The position numbers and the translations under genes were made by a program. Shown here piece after piece: positions 37,278-43,988 of a stretch of 53,732 nt of DNA (the first letter of the stretch is position 1; the number at the start of each line of letters is the position of its first letter). The DNA comes from Deinococcales bacterium. Lineage in GTDB: Bacteria; Deinococcota; Deinococci; Deinococcales; Trueperaceae. The stretch is from assembly GCA_012515535.1 (NCBI GenBank), contig JAAYYF010000003.1, positions 1-53,732 on the forward strand. Direction: 5' to 3'. A model generated the notes under the pieces. The model saw nothing but the letters and a program-made list of their open reading frames with translations. It searched no databases and was not told where the DNA came from.

Positions 37278-38033
37278 GTGAACCTGGTCATCAAGTACGG
37301 CGGCAACGCCATGAACGACGACGCCACGCGCCGCGCGGTGGCCGCCGCCCTCGGCGGGCTCGCCGGCGGCGAAGTGCCGCCGGTGGTGGTCCACGGCGGC
37401 GGGCCCTTCATCCAGGCGGCCCTCGACGCGGCCGGCCTCGAGCACCGCTTCGTGCGCGGCCTGCGCGTCACGACCCCCGAGAGCCTCGCGGTCATCGAGC
37501 AGGTGCTCACGGTGCTGGGCAAGAGCCTGGCGCAGGAGATCGGCGCCGCCGTCGGGCTCACCGGCCGCGACGCCGAGCTGCTGCGCGCCACCCCGCGGGA
37601 GCCCGACCTGGGGCGCGTGGGGCGCATGGCGCACGTGAACGTGCGCGCCCTCGCTGCGCTGCGCGCCGCCGGCCTGGTGCCGGTCGTCGGCTGCTTGGCG
37701 CTCGCCCCCGACGGCGGGCTGCTCAACGTCAACGCCGACGAGGTCGCCGGGGCGGTGGCGGGCGCGCTCGGCGAGGGGGTGGTGTTCCTCACCAACGTCC
37801 CGGGCGTGCTCGACGACCCCGCCGACCCAGGCAGCCTGCTCGCCGAGCTGACCCGCGACGAGGCGCTGGCGCGCATCGCCGACGGCCGCGTGGCGGGGGG
37901 CATGATCCCGAAGGTGGAGGCGGCGCTGGCGGCGCTCGACCAGGGGGCGCCGTTCGCGCTCATCGCCGACGGCCGCGACCCCGCGGGGGTGGCGCGCGCC
38001 CTGGCCGGCGGCGGCACGCGCGTCGTCGCCTGA
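37278..38033 (+). CDS. argB: Acetylglutamate kinase
   Basis: A 251-residue amino-acid kinase. The N-terminal KYGGNAM contains the phosphate-binding Lys and Gly residues, VVHGGGPFI binds the substrate, and NVNADEVAGAVAGAL with FLTNVPGVLDD forms the nucleotide site. GGMIPKVEAAL completes the ArgB pattern. It phosphorylates N-acetylglutamate in arginine synthesis. The related LysZ acts on LysW-bound aminoadipate in some Deinococcota; the KYGGNAM start argues for ArgB but does not exclude LysZ. GTG start with TAGACT six bases upstream. No other arginine genes are adjacent. Confidence 0.85.
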   Translation: MNLVIKYGGNAMNDDATRRAVAAALGGLAGGEVPPVVVHGGGPFIQAALDAAGLEHRFVRGLRVTTPESLAVIEQVLTVLGKSLAQEIGAAVGLTGRDAELLRATPREPDLGRVGRMAHVNVRALAALRAAGLVPVVGCLALAPDGGLLNVNADEVAGAVAGALGEGVVFLTNVPGVLDDPADPGSLLAELTRDEALARIADGRVAGGMIPKVEAALAALDQGAPFALIADGRDPAGVARALAGGGTRVVA

Positions 38034-38090
38034 GCCGCGCGCGTGAGGTTCCGCACCCTGGCCGTGACACTCCTGTAAGACGCCCGCTGG

Positions 38091-38096
38091 TACCTT
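38091..38096 (+). promoter_or_regulatory. -10 element of the 58-residue protein gene
   Basis: TACCTT 58 bases before the ATG. A GTGACA at 38064-38069 is a poor -35 match with overlong spacing. Confidence 0.4.
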
Positions 38097-38154
38097 CCGG
38101 CATCCGCAGACGAGACCCCGGCGCCGCGCGCGCCGCGAGCGTAAGGAGCGCAGG

Positions 38155-38331
38155 ATGCACGAGAACCTGGCGATCGTCCCCACCAAGCTGCTCGTCCTCG
38201 AGGCCGCACGCCTGGAGCGCAAGCTCCTGCTGGGCACGTCCACGGCCATCGAGACCGAGCTCTACTGCCTGATCCAGGTGGAGCTCGGAGGGCGGCTGGC
38301 GCGCGAGATGGTGCTCGACCCCCGCGACTGA
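38155..38331 (+). CDS. Unknown 58-residue protein
   Basis: A short frame with ATG and a strong ribosome site AAGGAG six bases upstream, in a gap between argB and the LysM gene. It encodes 58 residues rich in Leu, Glu and Arg with one Cys. The sequence TKLLVLEAARLERKLLLG looks like an amphipathic helix, followed by a second one, AIETELYCLIQVELGGRL. There is no signal peptide and no membrane segment. No family is recognised. Codon use follows the GC-rich third positions of its neighbours, which supports it being real. It could be a small helical-hairpin protein; the function is unknown. Confidence 0.6.
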   Translation: MHENLAIVPTKLLVLEAARLERKLLLGTSTAIETELYCLIQVELGGRLAREMVLDPRD

Positions 38332-38429
38332 GGCGCCGGGGCGCGTGTGGAGGCGCGCCCCTCACGCGGGGGGTGCGCCCGGTGCCCCGAATGCCGTCTT
38401 TTTACGCTCGCGACGGCGCGCGACTTTGG

Positions 38430-38435
38430 TACATT
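38430..38435 (+). promoter_or_regulatory. -10 element of the LysM/M23 peptidase gene
   Basis: TACATT in an AT-richer patch, eight bases before the ATG at 38444. TTTACG at 38401 is too far to be a standard -35. Confidence 0.58.
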
Positions 38436-38443
38436 TGACCGCG

Positions 38444-39610
38444 ATGCCGCCCTCGTCCGTCACCCGCGCCCTGATCGGGCTCATCGTCGCGTCCCTCTGC
38501 GCGGGGGCGTTCGCACAGAACATCATCGTCCAACAAGGCGACTCGCTCTGGAGCCTGGCCCGCAAGCACGGCACCGACGTGGCCACGCTGCGCGAGCTGA
38601 ACGGCCTGCAGAGCGACACGCTGCGGGTCGGCCAGACGCTGCGCCTACCGGGCGACGGCGACGCGGCGCCCGCGACCACCGTCACCGTGCGCCCCGGCGA
38701 CACGCTCTTCGAGATCGCCCTGGCTCACGGCCTCACGGTCGAGGACCTCATCGCCTTCAACGACCTCGACGGCACCACCATCCACCCGGGCCAGGAGCTG
38801 CGCCTCGCCGCCGGCGACGCGGCGCCGGAGCCGCTGGTCGTCACCATCGGCTTCGGCGACTCGCTGTGGGTGCTGGCGCGGCGCTACGACTCGACCATCG
38901 ACGCCATCGCCGCCGCCAACGGCATCGACCGCAGCGCCACGCTGCGCGTCGGCGACAGGCTGACCATCCCAGGCCGCTACGCCGCCAACGACCTCGACGT
39001 GGGCGGTCCGGCGCCGGTCGAGGTGGTCGTCGAGCGCGGCGACACCCTCTGGTCGATCGCGCAGCGCCACGGCAGCGACGTCTCGGCCCTCATGAGCGCC
39101 AACAACCTGACCTCGTCGCGGCTGCACGTGGGCCAGCGCCTGCGCATCGTGCCGGGCGAGGAGGTGCGCGCCACGCGCGCCGCCGAGCCCACCCCGCTGC
39201 ATGCCCACCACCACGACGCCCCCATGGTGTGGCCGTTGAGCGGCCTCATCACCTCGCGCTACGGCTACCGCCAGCTGCGCGTCAGCGGCTCGAACTTCCA
39301 CACCGGCCTCGACATCGACGGCGACACCGGCGACCCCATCGTGGCGGCCGTCGGCGGCACCGTGACCTTCTCCGGCTGGCGCGGGGGTTACGGCTACCTG
39401 GTCGTCGTGACGCAGGACAACGTCGACTACTACTACGCGCACGCCTCCGAGCTGCTGGTGCAGGAGGGCGACACGGTGGTGGCCGGCCAGCTGATCGCGC
39501 GCGTCGGCAACACGGGCAACTCGACCGGCTCCCACCTGCACTTCGAGGTGCGCGTGGACGGCCAGCCCGTCGACCCGCTGCCGATCCTCGAGTCGACCGC
39601 GGTCCGCTGA
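38444..39610 (+). CDS. LysM-repeat M23 family metallopeptidase
   Basis: A 388-residue secreted cell-wall protein. A signal peptide (1-24, ending AFAQ) is followed by four LysM modules starting near 28, 80, 132 and 192, each with GDSLW/GDTL and a closing VGQxLRI-type motif; these bind peptidoglycan. The C-terminal 125 residues are an M23 (LytM/NlpD-like) domain with H286 and D290 in HTGLDID, H333, and H364/H366 in HLHFEV. The zinc ligands are complete, so it is probably an active endopeptidase rather than an NlpD-type activator. The ATG is chosen for the signal peptide and the TACATT upstream. A metallophosphatase gene follows 27 bases later. Confidence 0.93.
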   Translation: MPPSSVTRALIGLIVASLCAGAFAQNIIVQQGDSLWSLARKHGTDVATLRELNGLQSDTLRVGQTLRLPGDGDAAPATTVTVRPGDTLFEIALAHGLTVEDLIAFNDLDGTTIHPGQELRLAAGDAAPEPLVVTIGFGDSLWVLARRYDSTIDAIAAANGIDRSATLRVGDRLTIPGRYAANDLDVGGPAPVEVVVERGDTLWSIAQRHGSDVSALMSANNLTSSRLHVGQRLRIVPGEEVRATRAAEPTPLHAHHHDAPMVWPLSGLITSRYGYRQLRVSGSNFHTGLDIDGDTGDPIVAAVGGTVTFSGWRGGYGYLVVVTQDNVDYYYAHASELLVQEGDTVVAGQLIARVGNTGNSTGSHLHFEVRVDGQPVDPLPILESTAVR

Positions 39611-39637
39611 GCCGCAGCCGCAGGGCGGGAGCCTCCC

Positions 39638-40429
39638 TTGCTACGCCTCGTCGTCATCGGCGACATCCACGTCCAGGCCGGTAAGCTCTGGCGCATGCTC
39701 CGCGAGGCGGGGCTCGCCGACGAGCAGAACCGCCCCACCGACGCCCTGCGCGACGGCAGCACACGCCTGGTGCTGCTCGGCGACCTGGTGCACCCCAAGA
39801 GCCGCGAGCGCTACGCCGACCTCGTCAACGTGCGCCGCTACGACGAGTACAACCCGCGCCACCTCGAGCGCGCCGAGCAGGCGCAGGAGCGCTTCCTCAG
39901 GGAGGTCAAGGGCTTCGCCGACCGCGTGCCCGACGGCAACATGACCATCCTCATGGGCAACCACGACTACAACGCCGTCACCCCCGACCAGGGCCCGCTG
40001 CGCACCGACGACGTGTCGCACCTCGAGTGGAAGCCCGGCTACGGCAACGAGCTCGACCCCGCGCTGCGCGACTGGATCCTCACCTGGCCCTTCGAGCTGG
40101 CGGTCGAGGGGCTGCACCTGGCGCACGTGGGGCCGCTGCCCGAGCACAACACCTTCGACCAGGCGTTCTACCTCGAGAACCGCCGCCGCTGGCTGCAAGA
40201 GGACCGCGACTTCATCGAGGGCACCCCCTACCGCCTGGGCGTGTACGGGCACACGCCGGTGCGCGGCGGCGTCAACGTGGCGTCGCAGGGGCGCGCGCTG
40301 CTCCTCGACACCAACGGTCACCTGGACGAGTACGCCTGGCTGGAGGTCGAGATCCGCGACGACAGCTACCGGCTGAAGCTGCACGGGAACTTCTTCGACG
40401 AGATCATGCCGCGTGAGGCGGAGGGGTGA
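39638..40429 (+). CDS. Calcineurin-like metallophosphoesterase
   Basis: A 263-residue metallophosphoesterase. The di-metal centre motifs are GDIH (D9, H11), GDLVH (D49), GNHD (N108, H109), a later His in LAHVGPLPEH, and YGHTPVRGG. Such proteins hydrolyse phosphoproteins, nucleotides or diadenosine tetraphosphate; the substrate is open. TTG is chosen as start because GGGAG lies six bases upstream and the conserved first strand LRLVVIGDIH follows directly. Probably co-transcribed with the LysM peptidase. It ends just before the long inverted repeat. Confidence 0.85.
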   Translation: MLRLVVIGDIHVQAGKLWRMLREAGLADEQNRPTDALRDGSTRLVLLGDLVHPKSRERYADLVNVRRYDEYNPRHLERAEQAQERFLREVKGFADRVPDGNMTILMGNHDYNAVTPDQGPLRTDDVSHLEWKPGYGNELDPALRDWILTWPFELAVEGLHLAHVGPLPEHNTFDQAFYLENRRRWLQEDRDFIEGTPYRLGVYGHTPVRGGVNVASQGRALLLDTNGHLDEYAWLEVEIRDDSYRLKLHGNFFDEIMPREAEG

Positions 40430-40446
40430 GGGCTGGCCTCAAGGCC

Positions 40447-40600
40447 CTTCCCGTTCGGGCCCGCGTCTCGGGTGGCTCTTCCGTGATGGTGGGTGGTGCG
40501 GGTGGGGTGCTGCCCTGAACGCATCACTTGGATGTGAACCGGGCCGCACCCCACCCGCACCACGCGCACACCGCTAAGAGACGGATGCCCGAACGGCAAG
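40447..40600. repeat. 154-base nested inverted repeat (MITE-like or large terminator)
   Basis: The convergent gap between the metallophosphatase and the TonB-like gene is filled by an imperfect palindrome. Paired blocks, from outside in: 40447-40460 with 40587-40600 (13 of 14 bases), 40464-40469 with 40578-40583 (6 of 6), 40493-40510 with 40546-40563 (18 of 18), and 40512-40515 with 40541-40544. The 18-base arms read GTGGTGCGGGTGGGGTGC and its complement. No open frame of note lies inside. It may be a miniature inverted-repeat element or a bidirectional terminator. Confidence 0.75.
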
Positions 40601-40601
40601 A

Positions 40602-42653
40602 TCAGCGCTCGACGCGCGTGTCGTACGTGGGCGTCAGCATCACCCACGTGCGGTAGGGCGCCAGGTCGACCAGCTCGCCGTCCGCCGTGCGGAAGCGGAT
40701 GCCGTCGCCGTCGCTCACCAGCCAGCTGCCGCGCACCGCGCGCCCGCGCAGGTAGAGGGTAGCGTCGCCGCCGTCGAGCGGGATGTACAGGCGCCCCGCG
40801 GTGTCGCCGGGCTGCAGGCGGGCGGTGATCTCGCCCACCAGCACCGCGTCCATCAGCACGATCTGGCCGTCGGGGTGGTTGGCGGGCTCGCCGTCGCGCA
40901 CCCAGCGGTAGGCGCCCAGGGCGCTGTCGTAGCGGAAGCCCGAGCCGTAAGCGCCGCTGTAGCGCACCTGCACCTCGCTGACCGTGCGCGCGCCGTCGCC
41001 GGGGGCGAACACGGTGCCGGTCACGATGCGTCCGTCGCCCGGCAGCATGCGCGCCACGGCGCTCCGCAGGTCGGTGCCGAGGCTGTAGAGGTTGTAGGGC
41101 GCCGAGCGCTCGCCGGCGCGCGCGAAGAGCTGGCCGCTGCTGTAGGCGTTGAGCGTCGGCACGCTGGAGGCGCCGATGGCGATCATGGCGCCCGGCGAGC
41201 CGCCGTCGTGGACCAGCACCGCGGAGCTGCGCTCGGCGAGCTGCACGAAGTAGTCGCGCGCGCTGCGCACCGGGCCCACGCGCTCGGGGTCGGTGCGGTC
41301 GTAGATGGTCATCAGGCGCGTGAGGCCGCCCTCGACCGGCATCTCGACGATCATGCTGGCCTCGCGCAGCCCGTGCTGCGGGTAGCCCCCCACGTTGTCG
41401 AGCAGCACCGCCAGCGGCTGCTCGCGGCGCGTCGAGAAGGGCGGGCGCGAGGGCTGCGGCGGCGCGCCGGTGCCCTCCCCCACCCCGTCGGGGCCGGCGG
41501 CGCGGCCGCGGCCCGCCGCGGTGGCGAGCGGGTCGAGGGGGCCGGTCTGGCCGGCGGTGGCGGCGTTGCCGCCGGGCTGGCGCGGCGAGATGGTGGTGGC
41601 CTCGACGTCGGTGGCGCCGGTGGCGCGGCCGTCGTCGGTCGGCGCGCCGGCCTGGGCCGCGGGCGCCAGCACCTCGGCGCGCAGCGTGGGGAGGGGCACG
41701 TCGCGCACCTGCGCCACCTGCGCCTGCGGGGTGACGGCCACGTCGCGGCGGCTGCCCACCAGGGCGCTGACCGCCGGCGGCGCCAGCGGGGTGTGGCCCG
41801 ACACCGCGGCCTGGACGCCGCTGGAGCTCAGGTCGACGGCGCCGGCCACCTGGGCCTGCACCCCGGGCGCCTCGAGCTGGCGCGCCGGGGCCACCGAGGC
41901 CGTGGCGTTGGGCGCCGCCAGGCCGGTGGACTGCGCCACGGCGGCGCTCGCCTGCGGCACCTCCAGCGGCCGGCTCTCGGCCACGGCGGCGCTGGGCTGC
42001 GGCGCGCTGAGCTCGCGCGCCTCGCTGACGTTGGCGCTCGGCTGCATGGCGACGGCGCGGGCCTCGCTCACCTCCGCGCGCGCCTGCGGGCGCGGGATGG
42101 AGATGGGGTCGGCCAGCGGGCGCGGGTCGAGCGCCACCGGGTCGATCTCGGGCAGGGTGGTGGCGGGCACCTCGGCCAGGGGCAGCGGCTCCTCGAGCGG
42201 CGCGGCCTCCGCCACCTGCGGCTGCGGCAGCGGCGGGGCGGGCACCTCGGCGGCCTCGGCCGGCTCGGGCGGCGCCGCGGCGGCCTCGGCGGGCGGCGCG
42301 GCGGGGGCGGGCGGCTGCGCCGTGACCTGCGCCTCCTCGGGCGCGGTGGTGGCCTGCTCGGGGGCGGCCAGCTCGCGCGGGTCGCCGATCTCGGTGCTGG
42401 CCACCTGCGGCTCGGGCGCCGGCAGCGCCGGCTCCTCCGCGGTGGGCGCCTGCACGCTCTCCTCGGCGTGCGCCGGCGTGCCCACGTCGATGACGATGTA
42501 GGCCGGCAACGGCTCGGGGCGGGGCACGAGGCTGGCGACGAGCAGCAGCAGGAAGACGAGCAGGTGCAGCACCACCGACAGCGCCATGGCGCGACGCTTG
42601 TCGGGGTCGTTCCAGAAGGCGGCGAGCGCGCCACTACGCGCGTTGCGGTTCAC
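40602..42653 (-). CDS. TonB-type membrane anchor fused to a DUF3048 domain
   Basis: A 683-residue protein from GTG at 42653, chosen because AGGAGG lies five bases upstream; an in-frame GTG at 42686 overlaps exbD and has no such site. A short cytoplasmic tail leads to one membrane helix (22-43) with S26 and H30, the SxxxH motif that lets TonB engage ExbB/ExbD. A periplasmic Pro/Ala/Glu-rich stretch (48-180) and about nine 15-residue repeats (189-334) follow. The end (about 412-683) is a DUF3048 (YerB-like) region with VEGGLTR, GPVRSARDYF and VLVHDGGSPGA. There is no TonB C-terminal domain. It is the last gene of the exbB-exbD operon. Function unknown. Confidence 0.8.
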   Translation of the reverse strand: MNRNARSGALAAFWNDPDKRRAMALSVVLHLLVFLLLLVASLVPRPEPLPAYIVIDVGTPAHAEESVQAPTAEEPALPAPEPQVASTEIGDPRELAAPEQATTAPEEAQVTAQPPAPAAPPAEAAAAPPEPAEAAEVPAPPLPQPQVAEAAPLEEPLPLAEVPATTLPEIDPVALDPRPLADPISIPRPQARAEVSEARAVAMQPSANVSEARELSAPQPSAAVAESRPLEVPQASAAVAQSTGLAAPNATASVAPARQLEAPGVQAQVAGAVDLSSSGVQAAVSGHTPLAPPAVSALVGSRRDVAVTPQAQVAQVRDVPLPTLRAEVLAPAAQAGAPTDDGRATGATDVEATTISPRQPGGNAATAGQTGPLDPLATAAGRGRAAGPDGVGEGTGAPPQPSRPPFSTRREQPLAVLLDNVGGYPQHGLREASMIVEMPVEGGLTRLMTIYDRTDPERVGPVRSARDYFVQLAERSSAVLVHDGGSPGAMIAIGASSVPTLNAYSSGQLFARAGERSAPYNLYSLGTDLRSAVARMLPGDGRIVTGTVFAPGDGARTVSEVQVRYSGAYGSGFRYDSALGAYRWVRDGEPANHPDGQIVLMDAVLVGEITARLQPGDTAGRLYIPLDGGDATLYLRGRAVRGSWLVSDGDGIRFRTADGELVDLAPYRTWVMLTPTYDTRVER
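41652..42089 (-). repeat. Tandem degenerate 45-base (15-residue) coding repeats
   Basis: About nine consecutive units of 15 codons inside the TonB-like gene. The consensus is roughly Q-x-S-A-x-V-(S/A)-E-(A/S)-R-x-L-x-x-P, as in QPSANVSEARELSAP and QPSAAVAESRPLEVP. Later units drift but keep the Val and the Leu/Pro positions. The period is constant, which argues for repeated duplication rather than simple compositional bias. Confidence 0.7.
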
Positions 42654-42678
42654 GACGTCCTCCTGCACCCGTCCAGCC

Positions 42679-43086
42679 TCAGCCACCCGTGGCGATCACG
42701 ATGCGTTGCGCGCCGCCCTGCGTGAGCAGGTCCATGATGCGCACCGCGGTGCCGTGGGGCACGTCGCGGTCGGCGCGCAGCACCACCGTGGTCTGGCCGG
42801 TGGCGTCGAGCTCCTGCCGCAGCAGCAGCGCGAGCTGCGCCTCCGACACCTGCGCGCCGCCGAAGAAGACGGCGCCCTCCTTGTTCACGGTCACGGTGGG
42901 CAGGTTCGACGGCTCCGCCACGGTGGTCTGGGTGTCGGGCAGCTCCACCGGCAGCCCCGACTCCAGGGTGATGAAGGTGGTCGAGACCATGAAGAAGATG
43001 ATCAGCAGGAACACCACGTCGACCATCGGGGTGAGGTCCAGCCCCGGGGTGGCGGCGAGGCGCTTGCGGGCTCGGCTGACGCGCAT
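42679..43086 (-). CDS. exbD: ExbD/TolR family protein
   Basis: A 135-residue proton-channel subunit. A single membrane helix (about 22-42) carries the essential Asp at residue 23 (LTPMVDVVFLLIIFFMVS), matching Asp23/Asp25 of TolR/ExbD. The periplasmic domain has QTTVVLRADRDVPHGTAVRIMD, typical of the family. It lies six bases after exbB. ExbB/ExbD or TolQ/TolR assignment cannot be fixed from these subunits alone; no tolA, tolB or pal gene is present, and the following gene has a TonB-like helix. Confidence 0.92.
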   Translation of the reverse strand: MRVSRARKRLAATPGLDLTPMVDVVFLLIIFFMVSTTFITLESGLPVELPDTQTTVAEPSNLPTVTVNKEGAVFFGGAQVSEAQLALLLRQELDATGQTTVVLRADRDVPHGTAVRIMDLLTQGGAQRIVIATGG

Positions 43087-43092
43087 GCCGGC

Positions 43093-43818
43093 TCAGCCCT
43101 GGGGCAGCGGCCGGGCGTCGACCCGCGGGCCGCCGCGTTCGGCGCGCGCCTCGGCGGCCGCGCCCTCGGCGCCGGCGGCGCGCGCGCCGCCCTCCTCGCG
43201 CCGGCTGGCCACCGCCTGCACCACGTTGCCCATCAGTTCCTCGCGGCGGCGGTCGATCTCGTTGAGCACCTTCTCGACCTTGCTGGTGAGGTAGCCGTGC
43301 GCCACCAGCACGGGGATGGCCACGATCAGGCCGGCGGCGGTGGTCACGAGCGCCTGACCGATGCCGGTGGCCAGCAGGGCGGGGTCGCCGCTGCCGTGGC
43401 GCGCGATCTCGGAGAAGGAGATGATCATGCCGGTGACGGTGCCGAGCAGGCCTAGCATCGGCGAGATCTGCGCGATGATCGCCAGCGGGCGCAGCCCGCG
43501 CGTGAGGTTCTGCTCCTCGAGCAGCGTGGCCTCCTCGAACGCCGCCTCCACGGCCGGGCGTCCGTACGGCAGGCGCTCCAGGGCGGCGCTCAGCACGCGC
43601 GCCACGGGCCCGTCCTGGGCCTCGGTGGCCGCGAGCGCCCCTTCCAGGTCGCGCTCGCGCACGGCGGCGTTCACCCGCGCCATCAGGGCGCTGGAGTCCA
43701 CCTGCTCGCGGCGGAGCTTCAGGAAACGTTCGAAGAAGACGTAGACGGCGAAGACCGAGATCAGGATGATCGCGACCAGTACCGGTCCGCCGCTAGCCAA
43801 GAGTTCGGTGAAGGTCAT
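43093..43818 (-). CDS. exbB: ExbB/TolQ family proton channel protein
   Basis: A 241-residue inner-membrane protein of the MotA/TolQ/ExbB family. It has one N-terminal helix (13-32, GPVLVAIILISVFAVYVFF), a cytoplasmic loop with helical segments, and two closing helices: LGLLGTVTGMIISF and TTAAGLIVAIPVLVAHGYL. Pentamers of this protein form the proton channel that drives TonB-like partners. The last 40 residues are a charged Ala/Gly-rich tail not common in the family. GAGGAG lies six bases upstream of the ATG. A classical -35/-10 promoter is present upstream. Confidence 0.92.
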   Translation of the reverse strand: MTFTELLASGGPVLVAIILISVFAVYVFFERFLKLRREQVDSSALMARVNAAVRERDLEGALAATEAQDGPVARVLSAALERLPYGRPAVEAAFEEATLLEEQNLTRGLRPLAIIAQISPMLGLLGTVTGMIISFSEIARHGSGDPALLATGIGQALVTTAAGLIVAIPVLVAHGYLTSKVEKVLNEIDRRREELMGNVVQAVASRREEGGARAAGAEGAAAEARAERGGPRVDARPLPQG

Positions 43819-43869
43819 GCCACGCTCCTCGTGCGTCCGTCAGGCACGCGCTTTCTCGCGTCGACGCAC

Positions 43870-43897
43870 ACTCTATGCAGCCGGTGGATGAACGCAA
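43870..43897 (-). promoter_or_regulatory. Promoter of the exbB-exbD-tonB-like operon
   Basis: TTGCGT (43892-43897), 16-base spacer and TAGAGT (43870-43875) on the minus strand. The leader would be about 45 bases and contain GAGGAG. This is one of few promoters here with both boxes. A second TAGAGT at 43949-43954 lies further upstream. Confidence 0.6.
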
Positions 43898-43921
43898 TGA
43901 GAGGATGGCTGGCCGCAGCCT

Positions 43922-43941
43922 CGGGCGGCCTAGCCCGCCCG
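43922..43941 (-). terminator. Hairpin downstream of ppc
   Basis: A seven-base-pair GC stem (CGGGCGG / CCGCCCG) with a six-base loop, about 47 bases past the ppc stop and before the exbB promoter. No T-run. Confidence 0.4.
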
Positions 43942-43988
43942 TCGAAGAACTCTAACCTTTCGGGGGTCGGCGCGGTGTTCGGCCCGAC

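Noticed and set aside
37278-38033. LysZ (LysW-aminoadipate kinase) instead of ArgB
   Set aside because: The KYGGNAM start is more ArgB-like and no lysW or other lysine genes are adjacent; kept only as an alternative.
42654-42686. Longer start for the TonB-like protein at GTG 42686
   Set aside because: It overlaps the exbD end without a ribosome site, whereas GTG 42653 has AGGAGG five bases upstream.
42679-43818. TolQ-TolR of a Tol-Pal system
   Set aside because: No tolA, tolB or pal follows, and the third gene has a TonB-type SxxxH helix. The names exbB/exbD are used, though the subunits alone cannot settle it.
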